DNA from: Ulota crispa
Lineage: Eukaryota > Streptophyta > Bryopsida > Orthotrichales > Orthotrichaceae
Assembly: GCA_963920765.1 (NCBI GenBank)
Contig: OY987242.1
Span: 29,846,002-29,910,001 of the forward strand
Direction: 5' to 3'
Length of the DNA stretch: 64,000 nt
The notes beneath the pieces were generated by a model. It was not told the origin of the DNA and did no database searches. It saw only the letters and a program-made list of their open reading frames with translations. Position numbers and translations under genes: made by a program. Below, one piece after another: positions 38,066-50,671 of the stretch. The stretch's first letter is position 1; each line of letters opens with the position of its first letter.

Positions 38066-38756
38066 TTAACCCCTAAAAGCCCAAGTAGTGTTTTTTTTGG
38101 CAACATAGTGATTTTGGGCAGCTCACCACAAATGGATTTCTCATCATTTTTTTGTGAAATTTTCACACATGATGTGCCCAAGGAGTAGTTTTAATGTCCA
38201 ACAATTTTCATAACTTTTGACTACATGGTTCAAAAGTTATTGCATGATATGTAGTTTTTATCAAACTCTATGTAAAATGGGCAGCTCAAGACTATTCTTT
38301 AAAAATTACATTTTTTAATTTATAATTTTTGAAATTGGTTCTTTAGATTTACATATATGTGGGAAGTTTTGAATTATTCTATTTTAATAAATCCAATGAA
38401 AGTTATGAGATGTATTAGTTTGGAGTAGGTATGGATTTGAGAGACTCCATACCTAACAACAAACTAAAACTTCTCATAACTTTCATTTCATTAATTGAAA
38501 TTGAATGATTCAAAGCTTCTCACACATATGTAAGCTGAAAAAACCAATTTCTAATTTTAAAAATAGTTTTTTGAGCTACCGTGCTTGCCCACATTGCCCA
38601 TAGTTCAATAAAAACTCCATATCATGCAGTAACTTTTGAACCATGTAGTCAAAAGTTATGAAAATTGCTGGACCTTAAAGCTACTCTTTGGACACATCAT
38701 GTGTGAAAATTTCAAAGAAAAAAGATGAAAAATCCATATGTGGTGAATTGTATTTG
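38066..38756. mobile_element. TTAA-family element, foldback form, right tip missing
   Basis: TTAACCCCTAAAAGCCCAAG at 38066. Halves are inverted copies of the arm type used twice in 26077-26831. The sequence stops about 50 bp short of the expected right terminus, at the junction with the next foldback. Confidence 0.75.
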
Positions 38757-38953
38757 TCAAAAAAATTATCATTGCATTATTATGCATTCCTAGTCAAACA
38801 CACCTAATTTTAGGTTATAAAAACCAAAACTCCATTTTTAGTGAATTATTTTGTAAGAAATTCATGGTTTTACATGATAATTGTTTGAAAAACATTGGTG
38901 ATGAATTTTTGAAATTTGATTCCATGGGGATGTTGGAAACATTTGTTAGCACA

Positions 38954-39113
38954 CACTACAAGAAAAATTGTCCGCAATGACACTTTCAAATTGACGAATA
39001 TGTCCAAATTGACAAAATTTTGACAAAACCATGTCTGAATTGACAAAAAGTGTTTGAATTAGCATGACCTAATTGTCAAAAAATGTCCAAATTGACGCTG
39101 CTCCCTTGTAGTG
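38954..39113. mobile_element. 160-bp CACTA-type non-autonomous element, TSD ACA
   Basis: Starts CACTACAAGAAAAATTGTCC and ends CCCTTGTAGTG. ACA flanks both sides. The uninterrupted equivalent is the foldback's own right arm (39670-39690, reverse complement GCACATCATCC). Confidence 0.93.
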
Positions 39114-39243
39114 ACATCATCCAAGCTAAAAAATACCAATTTAAGTAACAAATTTTCTCTACAAAGGATTCAATGAAACTTATGATATGCCTAAAATTTG
39201 GAAAGTATATATTTTAAGTTTTTAACTAGCTTTTCATCAAGTA

Positions 39244-39502
39244 AACACCATATTCGTTAAATTGGGAAAAACGGTACATTTTGGGACTTTTGAAAGTTTT
39301 AGGTGGCCACCTAAAACTGAGCTCGCAACTTTTTTTTTGGTACACTTGCCCTCACCTAAGAGGAGGAATTTACAAGGGAAAAAATCTTAGTGGCTCAAAT
39401 TGAATCTAATACCTTCAAATCTAGTTTTTAGGTAACTTTTTGGGTGTAAGGTGGAGTACAAAAAGGTACCTTTGTTTTTCCCAATTTAACAAATATGGTG
39501 TT
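39244..39502. mobile_element. MITE, CACCATATTYGTTAAATTGGG family
   Basis: AACACCATATTCGTTAAATT left and AATTTAACAAATATGGTGTT right; 259 bp, nested near the foldback centre. Confidence 0.85.
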
Positions 39503-39958
39503 GTAAAAAAAATATTATGTTTAGAGATACAAACTTAGTTACAATATTTGAGTCAAACAATAAAATTTGATCTTCATAATTTTTTTTCTTACAAAATTTG
39601 GGCATGTCACAAGTTTCCTTGATTATTTTTGTAGAGCAAAGTTATGTTACTTAAGGGATTTTCTTAACATGGATGATGTGCATATAGGTGTTTCCTACAT
39701 CCACATGGAATAAAATTTCAAAAATTCATCACCAATGTTTTTCAATTAATTATCATATAAAACCATGAATTTCTTACAAAATAATTCACCAAAAACTAAG
39801 TTTTGATATTTAGGGATTGAAATTTGGCATGCTTGATTGGGATTAAATAAGAATGCAATGATAATTTTTTTGACAAAAATGTACCAATTATACTCCACAT
39901 TTCACCAAAAAATTGAATGGCTGAAATAGTTATTTGGTACGATTAGTGTACTCCATTG

Positions 39959-41918
39959 TACACAACAAGTTACAACAAGTTGTTGGCAGTTTAGGATTGC
40001 TTATAATTTGTAATTCATAATTTCGTTTAGCAAGAATTATAATCGTATGTTTCGAGAATGTTCTTCTGGTCATTTTCATCTATTAGCTTTTAAGGGCAAA
40101 TAAGTAATGTTATATGTCACACAAGAAAGTAAAAATGGGCCGAAATCGTTTTGAATAGACTAATTTGTTTTAAAACAATCAAAAGTATAAAAAAATACAA
40201 GATAAGAATGGCTTTCAAAAGTTGATGATCAATAATCCTTAGAAATTCTGCTTAGTTTGAGTTAGTGTGAACATCTCAATAGATTGTAAACGTGACAAAC
40301 TTGAATACATTATATGATGGTTACGCAATTTGAAGAATCAAACTTTGCTCGTTGTTTGGCAACCTAGAAAACTCACTCTTTTCTATCATAAATAGAAATT
40401 GAAAAAAAAAAACTCCGCAACTTCTCATTGCAGAGAAAATGCACCGTGTTTAGGAAATGTCTCATTTGTTATTTTAGCGTACGTCACATTGAAAACACAA
40501 AGATTATGATTCATGAGCTTGTCAAAACTTCACATTGTTATGTCACATGTGACATTTTTTTTAAGGGCAACCAAACTTCAAGCTATACCAATGGATTAAT
40601 TTCTGCGTGTAAAATTTAAATTTTCATTAGTTCTGAGCATGAACAGTATTATGAACATTATTGACAAACAATGGCATGGTGAATAGTCTATAGGGCCGCG
40701 CACATGCTGTGAGCCCACTCCACCATCTGTCACCTGTAATCATCCGTCATTCATCTGCCACAACACATGGGGACGCAAGAGTGGGAGAGCATTCTTGCTG
40801 CCTAGCGGAGTAGAGTGGCGGACTAGCAGTTGCAAAATCCGCCAAGGCCAACTCTGCTGCTGCGCCACACTACGCCAGGCGGTGCCAGATGATTTTCATT
40901 GGAAACCGCTAGCACCCGCCACAAAAACAAAGCATGTGCGTGGCCCTTTTGCAAGGGTGGTTTCATCGGTTTCTTCATGGCACATTATGTTAACATCCAT
41001 AAGCAGTGAAGGAACATTTGAGTGCAAGGTAGTTTGCTCTTAAGTTGACACCTTAAGGGCTAGTTGGCCTTTTCATGGGCTTTTTGAGATAGGAAGTTTT
41101 TTGTAAAATTTTTAGATAAAGAAATATAGATGCCAAATGTAACACAATTTTTTGAAGCATTTTAGAATTGTTAATAAATTTTCAAAATAATTTGTAGTAG
41201 GTACCTATTTATGACCCAAAGGTCTCCCATAAACCGTTCTCTACAATTTGTATAGAGATGAGGTGAAACCAAGGAGTATGATTGCCTTTCCAATAGAATA
41301 CACATTTTCTTCTATGATTAAAGAGGTTCATTCAAGGACCAATTCATATTCATTCTTGAGCTACTTAGAGGGACGCTTTATATGAGAGCGTTGCAATTCA
41401 AGCACACTACCTTAATGCATGCTTGTGGTGATATTTTGTTGAAATCTTGAAATTGCAAAAGAGTCACTAACAAATTTTTTATGTACCTAGTGTTGTTTCT
41501 AAAAATACTAATTTGGACTTACAATTTCAAACTCTCATGGGGTGTTTGCACTTTAATTTGCACCAAGGGATCTACTTCTAACCTTAATCCAATGGAGCAT
41601 ATGGCTTGGCAAGTGGGTTATTATATCTCAAACTCATGAGGGTAAGTTATAGTTTTCTCCCATAAGATTATATATTTTCTAGAAATTTTAAATGTTGGGA
41701 GGGAATTAGTGAGGGCATTTAAGCCCCACACAAATGGTGGGATCTTTTTGTTTCATGCTCACCCTTGAAGGTTATCTTTCCCCCTTTTATACAAATGAGC
41801 TCTCAATTATGGATGTTATGTTTTTTGTCACATGGGAAGGTAATTTAAACTACTCTAGAACCTAAAAGGTTATGATTTATACCTCATGTCTTCATCACCT
41901 TTGGTATGAATGCATCCT
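39959..41918. other. Intergenic with an isolated GC-rich patch at 40690-41040
   Basis: Only the 350-bp patch stands out. It has an 82-codon ORF (40795-41043) with no recognisable domain. It could be a gene relic. Confidence 0.4.
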
Positions 41919-42270
41919 TAGAGCATCCACACCCTTGCATGCAACATATGACTTACCAAGAGTTTCCATTTACTTTTGGAGAGCCCTCAAAATTTTTATC
42001 CCCCACCCTTACTCTTCAAGCATGTTCCACAAATAGTCAATCAGCCCCACAAATAGTCAATCAACCACACAAATAGTCAATTGACCAATCATCAAGTGGA
42101 GTAGAAGGTAGGACTCACTAAACATAGAATGAATAGTGATTGCAAAGACCATTGTTTGACACACTCAATTTGAGTGTCAAGAGGACATTTTTAGGGGTTT
42201 TGAGCAATTGAGCAATTTTCATCCAATTATTACATGCACAATTCCCTGTGTGTGGGTGCGGATGCTCTTA
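41919..42270. mobile_element. MITE with TTAGAGCATCCRCACCC termini
   Basis: TTAGAGCATCCACACCC left, GGGTGCGGATGCTCTTA right. Inside, CCACAAATAGTCAATC is repeated three times at about 42028-42083. Confidence 0.75.
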
Positions 42271-42931
42271 TGGGTGTGGATGCTCCTTCAAAATATTCCA
42301 AACAATTATTTTATGTATTGACAGCACTAAGTTCAAAAAAATTGCAACCATTTTAAAATCTTGCATGTTTTAACAAGGTGGTACATCATTAGACTATTCA
42401 TCGAAAGAACTTGGATCTTTTCAAGTTCGAAACATGAATCCAAAAGCAATAACAGCAAGTGGTGTTCTTAAAATGTAGAGAACTTAGGTGAGTTTATGCT
42501 AGTGATTATGGAGTCCTAATGTAGACTCTGTTTGTGCTTAGGAAGCCTTTTTTTTTCATTAGCTCCAAATGAAGTAGACTCCACCTCATGCGAAAGGAAG
42601 GGCAAATGAATCCATCCCTATTGGACCCCATTCACAGGGGTGGTTCTCCTATGGAGTTGAAAAGTCACCAATTTTCCAATATTCTTTACAAGTAGAATCG
42701 AGGCTTATTTTATTGTGGTACACATGGCTTTCAAAGGTTCGTCCTCCATTACTATCAAAGCTTCAACTTGCACATTCATGGCCTTGTCGCATTTCTTGTA
42801 CCAATTTGGCAGAAAATTTGCAGGATCAATCACTTTGGAGAATCTATAGATACCCCCACGTATTGAGCATGACTATGCGTAAAAGGCTCTCAAATTTCAG
42901 CACTAAGCTTAGTAGAGAGAAGGCACTGAAA
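42271..42931. other. Intergenic, nothing recognised
   Basis: No supported gene or bounded repeat. Confidence 0.45.
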
Positions 42932-43577
42932 CTTAGGGCCTCTTCAGTCCAGCCAGGATGAGGGTACAGTAATTGTATAATGGAGGTGGGTCCAAGGGTA
43001 AAGGGGAAAAATTGCCTTCAATTTGGTTGCAAAGAAAAACGGGAAGCTCACAAACTTGGCATAAGACTGATCCTAGCTAACATTTAGAAGAAACGTGCAA
43101 AGTCTAGCAAGCTGATTGCTATCAAGCTAAGTGACAAGTGTAACTAATTCTCCAACAGTTCATTTTGCAACTCTTCCATCCCTTTTGCAATCAATCTCCC
43201 TTAAGGTAGTGTGTTCTAATTGTGTTCATGCTCTAATTACATTTGGTTTTAAGAACAAGAGACATTTTAGATTAAATATCTATGACTGTCATTGATGAGT
43301 TAGATGGGATTAGCTTTATACCTAGTCTCACCTAACTCATCAATGACAGTCATAGATATTTAATCTAAAATGTCTCTTGTTACTAGAACCGAATGCAATC
43401 AGAAAACACTACCTTACTATGCTCTCCTACGTCCAGTCACCCCTCACAGTTTAGAGCCAATTGTGTATACGGGCTAAAAGCTCCTCTTGGAATTTTTACA
43501 AGAACTGCATGTGTAGTAAGGCCCTCCTTTTGCTATTTTGGGGTTCTTACCCAAGCCTCAATTGAGGACACCCTTAG
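42932..43577. mobile_element. MITE, TAAGGGTGTCYTCAG family, with nested hairpin MITE
   Basis: CTTAGGGCCTCTTCAGTCC left, TCAATTGAGGACACCCTTAG right. Related to 8112-8707. Interrupted by 43202-43416. Confidence 0.65.
43202..43416. mobile_element. Hairpin MITE, 50-bp perfect inner arms
   Basis: TAAGGTAGTGTGTTCTAATT left, CACTACCTTA right. 43254-43303 and 43332-43381 are perfect inverted repeats around a 28-base centre. Confidence 0.9.
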
Positions 43578-43875
43578 ATGGCAAGAAAAATCTAAAAAAA
43601 AAGGAATTTTGGAACAAGAGGGAAGTAACAAGCAGATCACCACTTTGAACTTGTGTCCAAAATAATTCTTTCACCTTCACATTTGGAAGCAAAGGTTCAC
43701 GATATTTTTGTATGTTGTACTCAACAAACGAGGAGATCGAAAATAATAGAATGTTAGCCAAGTGAAATACCAAATCGACCAGTTTGAAATTGAATTAACT
43801 GGATTAAAACCAGCTAAACTTTTGGGAAATTTCTAATTATAATACAAGTATATAGGCAATATTTAGGCACATGCA

Positions 43876-44822
43876 TTAACCCCTAAAGGCCCATTGTTCC
43901 TTGAGGGACAAATGGGATTTTGGGTAGGTACATATGGCTAAACTACTTTGCGAGATTTTCTGAAATTTTTATTGAAGATGGGGAATTATAAGATCTGCAT
44001 GGGAATTTAATTTTTCCTTCATTTTGATAATAATTGAAGAAGTAATCCATGAATAATTGAAAAACAAGGGAGAATTGGGTAGCAAAAAACAATTGCAATT
44101 TTTTTAAATAAAAAATTGAAATTGGTTCTTTAAATTTTTATGTATTTGGGAAGCTTTGAATCATTCAATTTTGATAAATGAGATGAAAGCTATGAGAATT
44201 TTTAGTTTGTGGGTAGGTATGGGACTCCCAAACCTCCATTCCTTTATCCCCTTGTGAAACTTGTTGCTTTACTTTTTTGAGCTCTTTGTGTATTTGTTTT
44301 TTGACTTTTTTTTTTGCAAGTTGTAGTAGACTAAGATTCCTTGGTTTTCACCATTTGGATCAAAGTAAATTGGATATTTGAATTTTACATAAATCCTCCA
44401 ATTTTGCCTAGTGTATATGCAAATTTCATGACCTTACGGCATTGTAGGATTTTACAAAGTATGATCCACACCTCCATTTCATTTGAAAATTCTCCCACAT
44501 TTACCTAACTTGGTCTTCTACATGGGAAAAATAAACCTCAACTTTGCCTAGAGCAATTTTTTTGATATAGGAGCTGTCAAATGCTTCTGAAAATTTTCAG
44601 CAGCATGGAAAAAAGCTTTTGTTTTCATTTTAGATGTCAATATCTCACTCCTCTACAACTAGAATGAGCTGATTTTTTTCCCACAAGTACCTCCCATAGT
44701 CTAGGGCAAGATCTTATGGTTGGATTTCCAAAAAAAAAAAAAATTACATTTCTCCTCACTCCCCCAAAAGTAACAGTTTTGAGTGATTTTCACAAAAAAT
44801 GGGCTTGGGCCTTTAGGGTTAA
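43876..44822. mobile_element. TTAA-family element, TTAA intact on both sides
   Basis: TTAACCCCTAAAGGCCCATT left, GGGCCTTTAGGGTTAA right; 947 bp. Its arms are those of 44976-45939 in reverse order. Confidence 0.9.
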
Positions 44823-44975
44823 GAAATAATGGTTGAAAGTCAGAAAGTGAGAATGGTAAGATTTTTACCAAGGAAGCTAGTTCTGCACAGCTAGTTCAGT
44901 TGAACTTAGATAAGCAGAACTATCCGGTTTTCTTCCCACACTGGATTTCTGGGTTTTTCCCCAAGCACGGTTTTT

Positions 44976-45939
44976 TTAACCCCTAAAGGACTGAGCCATT
45001 CAGTGAAAATTCCCTAAAGGACTGAGCCATTTAGTGAAAATCACTCAAAATTGCCATTTTTGGGGGTTAGTAAGAAGGTAGTTTTTTTTGAAAATTTGGG
45101 AAATTCAACTGTAGGATCTTGCCCTAGATTGGAATAGGTACTTGTGGAAAAAAAATCAGGTCATTCCAGATGGATATGAGTGAAATATTTACATTAAATT
45201 GAAAAGAAAAGTTTTTTTTCATGCTGCCGCAAAATTTCAAAAGCCTTTGACCATTCTTACATGAAAATAATTGCTCTATGCAACTTTGCGCTTTATTTTT
45301 CCCATGTAGGAGATCAAGTTAGCTATGTGTGGGAGAATTTTCAAATCAATTGGAATTACACAACACATGAGAAAAATCAGTAAGTAAAAAGAAGTAGAGA
45401 ATGAGTCAACTCACTAAATAGTTAAGAATTTAATTATTGAAATGAAAAATGCAAATCCCAACGGTCATAATGTTGTGATAAACAATCTACATCCTTTGGT
45501 TTTGTTTTTTTTCCAAAATAATAAAAATTGAGTAAAATAAAGGACTTCAAAGTTTATTTTAGAGTAGAGATTCCATAACTAACCGCAAACAAAAACTCCT
45601 CATAACTTTCATGTCATTGATTGAAATTGAATGATTCAAAGTTCCTCACCTATAAAAAAAATCTAAAGAACCAATTTTGAATTCTAAATTTAAAAAAAAT
45701 TAAATTTTAAAGAAGATTTTGGACTGCCCAAGCGGGCATTCCTCCCTTGCTTTTCAGATTTTCAAGCATAACTTCTTCAATAATTGTCATAATGAGGAAG
45801 AAATTAGATGCCCGCTTAAATCTTTGAAATCCCCACCTTCAATAAAAGTTTCAGAAAATCACACAAAATAGCTTATCCAAAGGTACATGCCCACACTCCC
45901 ACCTGTCCCTCAAAGGGACAACAATCCTTTAGGGGTTAA
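44976..45939. mobile_element. TTAA-family element, TTAA intact on both sides
   Basis: TTAACCCCTAAAGGACTGAG left, ATCCTTTAGGGGTTAA right. A 30-bp tip duplication (CCTAAAGGACTGAGCCATT, twice, 44980-45040) occurs at the left end. Confidence 0.9.
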
Positions 45940-48900
45940 TGTAATCCATTCCACACTAATGAAACAAATCTCAGGACGACCCTGGTTTTTCCCGTAAGGA
46001 GGTTTTTCAAAATCTCCTTGGACACTGAGTGTACATGTATGATTGATATGGATTTGGAGCTTTTGACTTGCATGAACATCCTTCCTGCTTGCAATCAATG
46101 CTTAATTCCTCCATTATTCTTTAAAACTACTCACAACCAGTGTCCGGGGAGATTCAAGCTTCATATGCAAAAATCTCACATTTCTCATTATTGACCAATT
46201 TTTGGAGTGCATGTATAAATATCTATATAATAATTAGACATTTTTAGAATATCTAGACGATTCTTATCCGGTAGATTTGTACAGTTATCGCTTCCTTTTT
46301 TTGTTATTTGAGTTGGTTGACTTCCTAAAGTTTTCAAATCTTTGCACACATTGCTCATAACAGCTTTTAAATTTGTAAATATGGCTTCAAACACGATATT
46401 CATTAATTTGGGAAACGGCAATTCCCAATTTGTATCTCCTTAATCTGAAACTCTCATCTTAATCTTGTTTGGTATACCTGTGAGAAAACAATTGATACTT
46501 TACAGATAATAGATGTTTAAATTTGAATTAGTCATGAAGAAGTGGAAATAAAATAGGCATGGTATGAAATGAAAATGTGGCTAGAAGTCCCAAAATGTGT
46601 TGGAATTCCCAAATTAATGAATATTGTGTTTTCAACAAAATCCTTTGCAGTTTTAATACCCTCATACTAGTGAACCCTAATTACTTCCCCCAAGCAAGTG
46701 AATTATGCAATGGATTGTAATTGGAAATTCTGGAGTGGTGTCACACTAAGTAATTTCACTTCTGCTTGATTGCTCTTAAAGAAAAGGGCATGTGACAATA
46801 TTTTGTTTAAGCAACATATTTGCAAGCTAAGATCCTCATGCACAAGCAATCTCATGTTTGCACCATTGATTACTTGGGCTTCACCCTTGTTGTAAGAAAG
46901 TCCTTGCATGAGACCCTAGGTGAAACCCTTGGTGAGACCCTTAAGGTAGACAAACCCATTCCCAATTGCTCCTCAATTTTGCACCCTACTTTTGAGGTGT
47001 TCACTGTCCACTCTTGACCCAAAGTGGAGCAATGAACATTGCTTGCACAAGCAAATTTTGCCACATGTCAATTGCTGAGTTGCTATGAGGTAGTTGGGAT
47101 TGGAACAAATAAGTGCCATTATAGAAACACATCCAAGCAATTTCAAGGTTAGTTTAGAGTTGCTAATAGGGACCCTATGAATTGCAACTCTGCCTTTTAA
47201 TATAAAATAATTTACAATACGTTTTTCCACAAAAATTATGTTCTATGATAGCTTGTTGAAAGACTAACCTAAAGATTTTTTCCTGAATTTTCCAAAACCT
47301 TCAGGTACCCCAAACCCTTAAACGGTCGGGTATGGGTCGGGTATGGGTCTGTCTACCTTACCCTACACATTTTGTTAGTGCCACATCAAAAAGGACTCAA
47401 TTTAATGTTCATAAAAAAGTAAGGGCGTTACAACCCTATCCAGGCACGCAAAATCAGGTTTTTTCTCCCATCCCAGAGTAGATTGTTCCCCACCGGACCT
47501 AGCCATGGGACTAAAATTGTGTCTCCTGTTTTTTTTACTTTTTTCGTAAGGTGTGGTAAGGGAGTTCAGAACTACTTTCCATTAGAGCAAACGTCATCAA
47601 AATCTGGGTCCTTTCTACCAAAATTTCAGCACATATGATTCCAAGAGCAATTTTAAGTACTCAATGAAAATTAAAAAAGGAAGCATAAAATGGCATCTTT
47701 TCTTTAGTTCAATGGCCTTGAGGCCTACTGTTAATAAATATAAAACATGAAGAACGAAGGAGAACAAGTAGAGTCATTAAGATTTTATATACTATCTTGG
47801 TTATAAATTTTTAGGAAAATATTTTAAATAAAAAGAAAATGCATTTTGATGTAATTTGAGAGTGTGCTTTAAGGTTATGAATTGGCCTTCCATTTTTGGT
47901 GAGTTCATCTGTAGGTGGTGATACTATGTTTAATTTTTGTTTTTGAGTCCAAGAAGAATTTTCAAAACTCAAGTCTTGATTCTTAATGAAAAGGTTGGGA
48001 AACTTATTTTAGAAATTGGACTTCCAGAAAGCAAGAATTGATCATTAGGTGGCTTCAAAACAACCTCATAGTAGCGTAGAGTGTCCTAGCTAATTATTTT
48101 GAGGTGCAGAATTGCCATGTGTCAAACTTGTCCAATTCCGTGTTTTTTTTAATGTTCCCACAAAGTTTGTTGGTCTTCTAGGACTTCATACAATGTTCTT
48201 TTCTTAAAAATCTAACAAAAAAATGTTGATTCTAAGGTGCTTGAGTTGATGCCACTTGGATTCATGGAAGTTTTGGGTTGATGCCACTTGGATCCATGGA
48301 AGTTTTGGGAACAATTGATTAGTAAAAATCTATGAAATATTGTCTCTCACCACTATCCACTCAAAATCTATAGCAAAAGCATAGGGCACCACTTCCATCA
48401 AGACCACATGGAATGAAAAATAAAGATTTTTCTTCTTTGAATTTTGTGGAATTTGTATGGACAAACAACTCATTGTTGCCACTTTGGTCAATGCAAATAG
48501 TTGAGTTGAAGAATCATGGACTGTTCAAAATGTTGTATACATTTGCAAGAACAAGAATTGAAGAGAGTTCAAATTCTCTAATTAATTCAATATAATAAAA
48601 GAAAGGTACCTATAGGAGAGTTGAAGCAAAGCACATGGATTTTTCTTGTGAAAATTAGAGATATTTTTCTTGCTCTTTTTTTGTTGTATTTGCTAACTTG
48701 ATGTTTTTAATGACCAAAATGATTATCTGTAATTGCTATTTCCAAATATAAGACAAAGTAAAATCTACCTTCAATGGACAATGATAATCAAACATTTCAA
48801 ACCACTACTCTACTCTAATGCCAATACTAAGAGCTCTATTGTAATTGTATCATTATGTTGTGTCTTATTGCATCACTTTACACTCTTGTTTGCAAAATTT

Positions 48901-48979
48901 GCAATTTTGGCTACACCATTTGCACATTTGGCTATATCATTAGTACTTTTAACAAATTTTCTTTACACATTTGACTACT
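45940..48979. other. Intergenic; one MITE (46389-46631) and a 33-bp tandem duplication at 48245-48309
   Basis: AAACACGATATTCATTAATT and the inverted AAATTAATGAATATTGTGTT bound a 243-bp MITE. GTTGATGCCACTTGGAT..ATGGAAGTTTTGGG is doubled at 48245-48309. GGTCGGGTATGG is doubled at about 47325. No gene is recognised. Confidence 0.5.
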
Positions 48980-49633
48980 TTAACCCCTAAATGCCCAAGG
49001 CCTTTCTGAACTTCTAAGCATTTTTAGGAAAGTGAACAATCAACCAACCTTTTCATAAATCTCATAAAGTTTTTTTTAAACTGTAACCCTACAAATTTAA
49101 ACTTGACATGTTAGAGATTACATGGAAGAAAAAAACACAACAATATCACTTATAGTTTGAAAGATTATAACGTTTGAACATGAGGGTGTTAAAACTGCAA
49201 AAGTGACTTGAAGTTTTCTAATCCTCATTTCACATGTCAAATCTAAAAAGTTGGTCATCAAAAAAATATGAGGTTTAAGGTCATTACATATTTAACCTCA
49301 ACCAATTTACAGCTTTCAAAATCTACTCTTGTATTTTTTTTAAATGGATTTCTAATGCGGATTTTTCTCCAAGCTCTAGTGTAATTGAGGCTCATTTTCA
49401 AGATCTTCCAACACTAGAAAACTCAAGATTGCAGTGGACACCCTTGTACAAAATCTTGAATAGAAAAATCATGAATATTCATTTTCAAAATCAGATTTTT
49501 GATACTGAAAATAGACTTCAAAACAAATTTGTGTTCAAAAGAAAATACCAAAAATAGTGATTTGTTAAGATTTTATTTGTCTTCAAAATTTTGCAGACAT
49601 CCAAATTGGGTGCCTTGGGCAATTAGGGGTTAA
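48980..49633. mobile_element. TTAA-type element, CCCCTAAATGCCCAAGGC subgroup
   Basis: TTAACCCCTAAATGCCCAAG left, CTTGGGCAATTAGGGGTTAA right; 654 bp with TTAA on both sides. Confidence 0.9.
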
Positions 49634-50317
49634 CATATGTAAAAGTGCTATAGGAAAATTTAGCATTTAGTAAGTTTCTCAAATGGAAGGTTTTACAACA
49701 ACTAATCCATCTATCTAGAAGGTTTAGCTCTTTAGCTCTTGTATTACGATTGCTCTAGTTTTAAATTAGGAATATAGCCAAAAAAGAGAAGGTGAATAAT
49801 AAAATCTTTTAGAAGTATAATATTTGTTATTAGTGGATTTTCCCTAAGCCTTGTCTCAAGAGAAGAAGACCTAGATGTTTATTAATTCACCCAAAAACTA
49901 AAAGCCAAGATTATACTAAAACAATTCTAGTAAAAGCTTCATGTATAAAATGTGCTAACCATGACCTTTTTGAAGAATTTCAATAGTAGGTTGTAATACT
50001 ATGACTTGGATTTGGAACTCACATGCTGCTTGTAGTTTTGGTAGTAACACAAATGATTTGAAAAGTTCTTGTAAAACATTTAATACCTACTTATATCGAT
50101 TAGCTTAATACTTTTATTTGGTTAAATGATATGTTTTTATGGGGCTAGTTTAATGCTTACAACAACAACAAACAATTCCTCTAATTGACCTCCTACTTGG
50201 AGAGATTTTTGCAACTAACAATTCTACCTCAAAAATGGTGTACAATAGTGTACAATATTGTAATTCAGCTATTTAATGATAACTCAATTAGCTTGTAACA
50301 TTTTAACTACCAATGTT
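49634..50317. other. AT-rich intergenic, nothing recognised
   Basis: No supported gene or bounded repeat. Confidence 0.45.
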
Positions 50318-50671
50318 TTAACCTTTAAAGGTCAAGATGGTCCTTATGGTACCCTATATAGTATGTGGCAAGTGCTCACATATTATAGTATTTTTTCAAA
50401 AAGTTGCAATAGTCAATGATGCATGCATGCATGAAGATTGCAAGAAGGGCAACACAAGACCCAACACCATGTTTGTGAATCTTCTCATAATTTGGATTAC
50501 CTAAAAAGGTGAATGCATTCAATGAGGTTGTTTTTTGCCTTCCATAATGAACCATGTCTCCAGGATCACTTCTAAAAAAAATCAGACGGAAAACAGCTTT
50601 CTTCTATCCCACAAAGTAATTTTGTGGCAAGCATTGGACAAAACCAGTCCGCCTTGGCGTTGAAGGGTTGA
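50318..50671. mobile_element. Possible TTAA-type element, degenerate
   Basis: TTAACCTTTAAAGGTCAAGA left and CGTTGAAGGGTTGAA right give weak 14/20 inverted ends; 354 bp. Confidence 0.4.

Larger units (their letters stand above)
38757..39958. mobile_element. Tc1/mariner-like foldback with two nested elements
   Basis: Arms match 17591-18447 (ATTGGTGATGAATTTTTGA, GATTCCATGG.GATGTTGGAA). The right end is CTCCATTG-TA at 39960; the left outer 75 bp or so are missing. A CACTA-type element (38954-39113) and a MITE (39244-39502) are inserted. Confidence 0.75.

Noticed and set aside
42015-42085. Three short direct repeats resembling a CRISPR or satellite array
   Set aside because: Units are adjacent with no unique spacers, and they lie inside a MITE.
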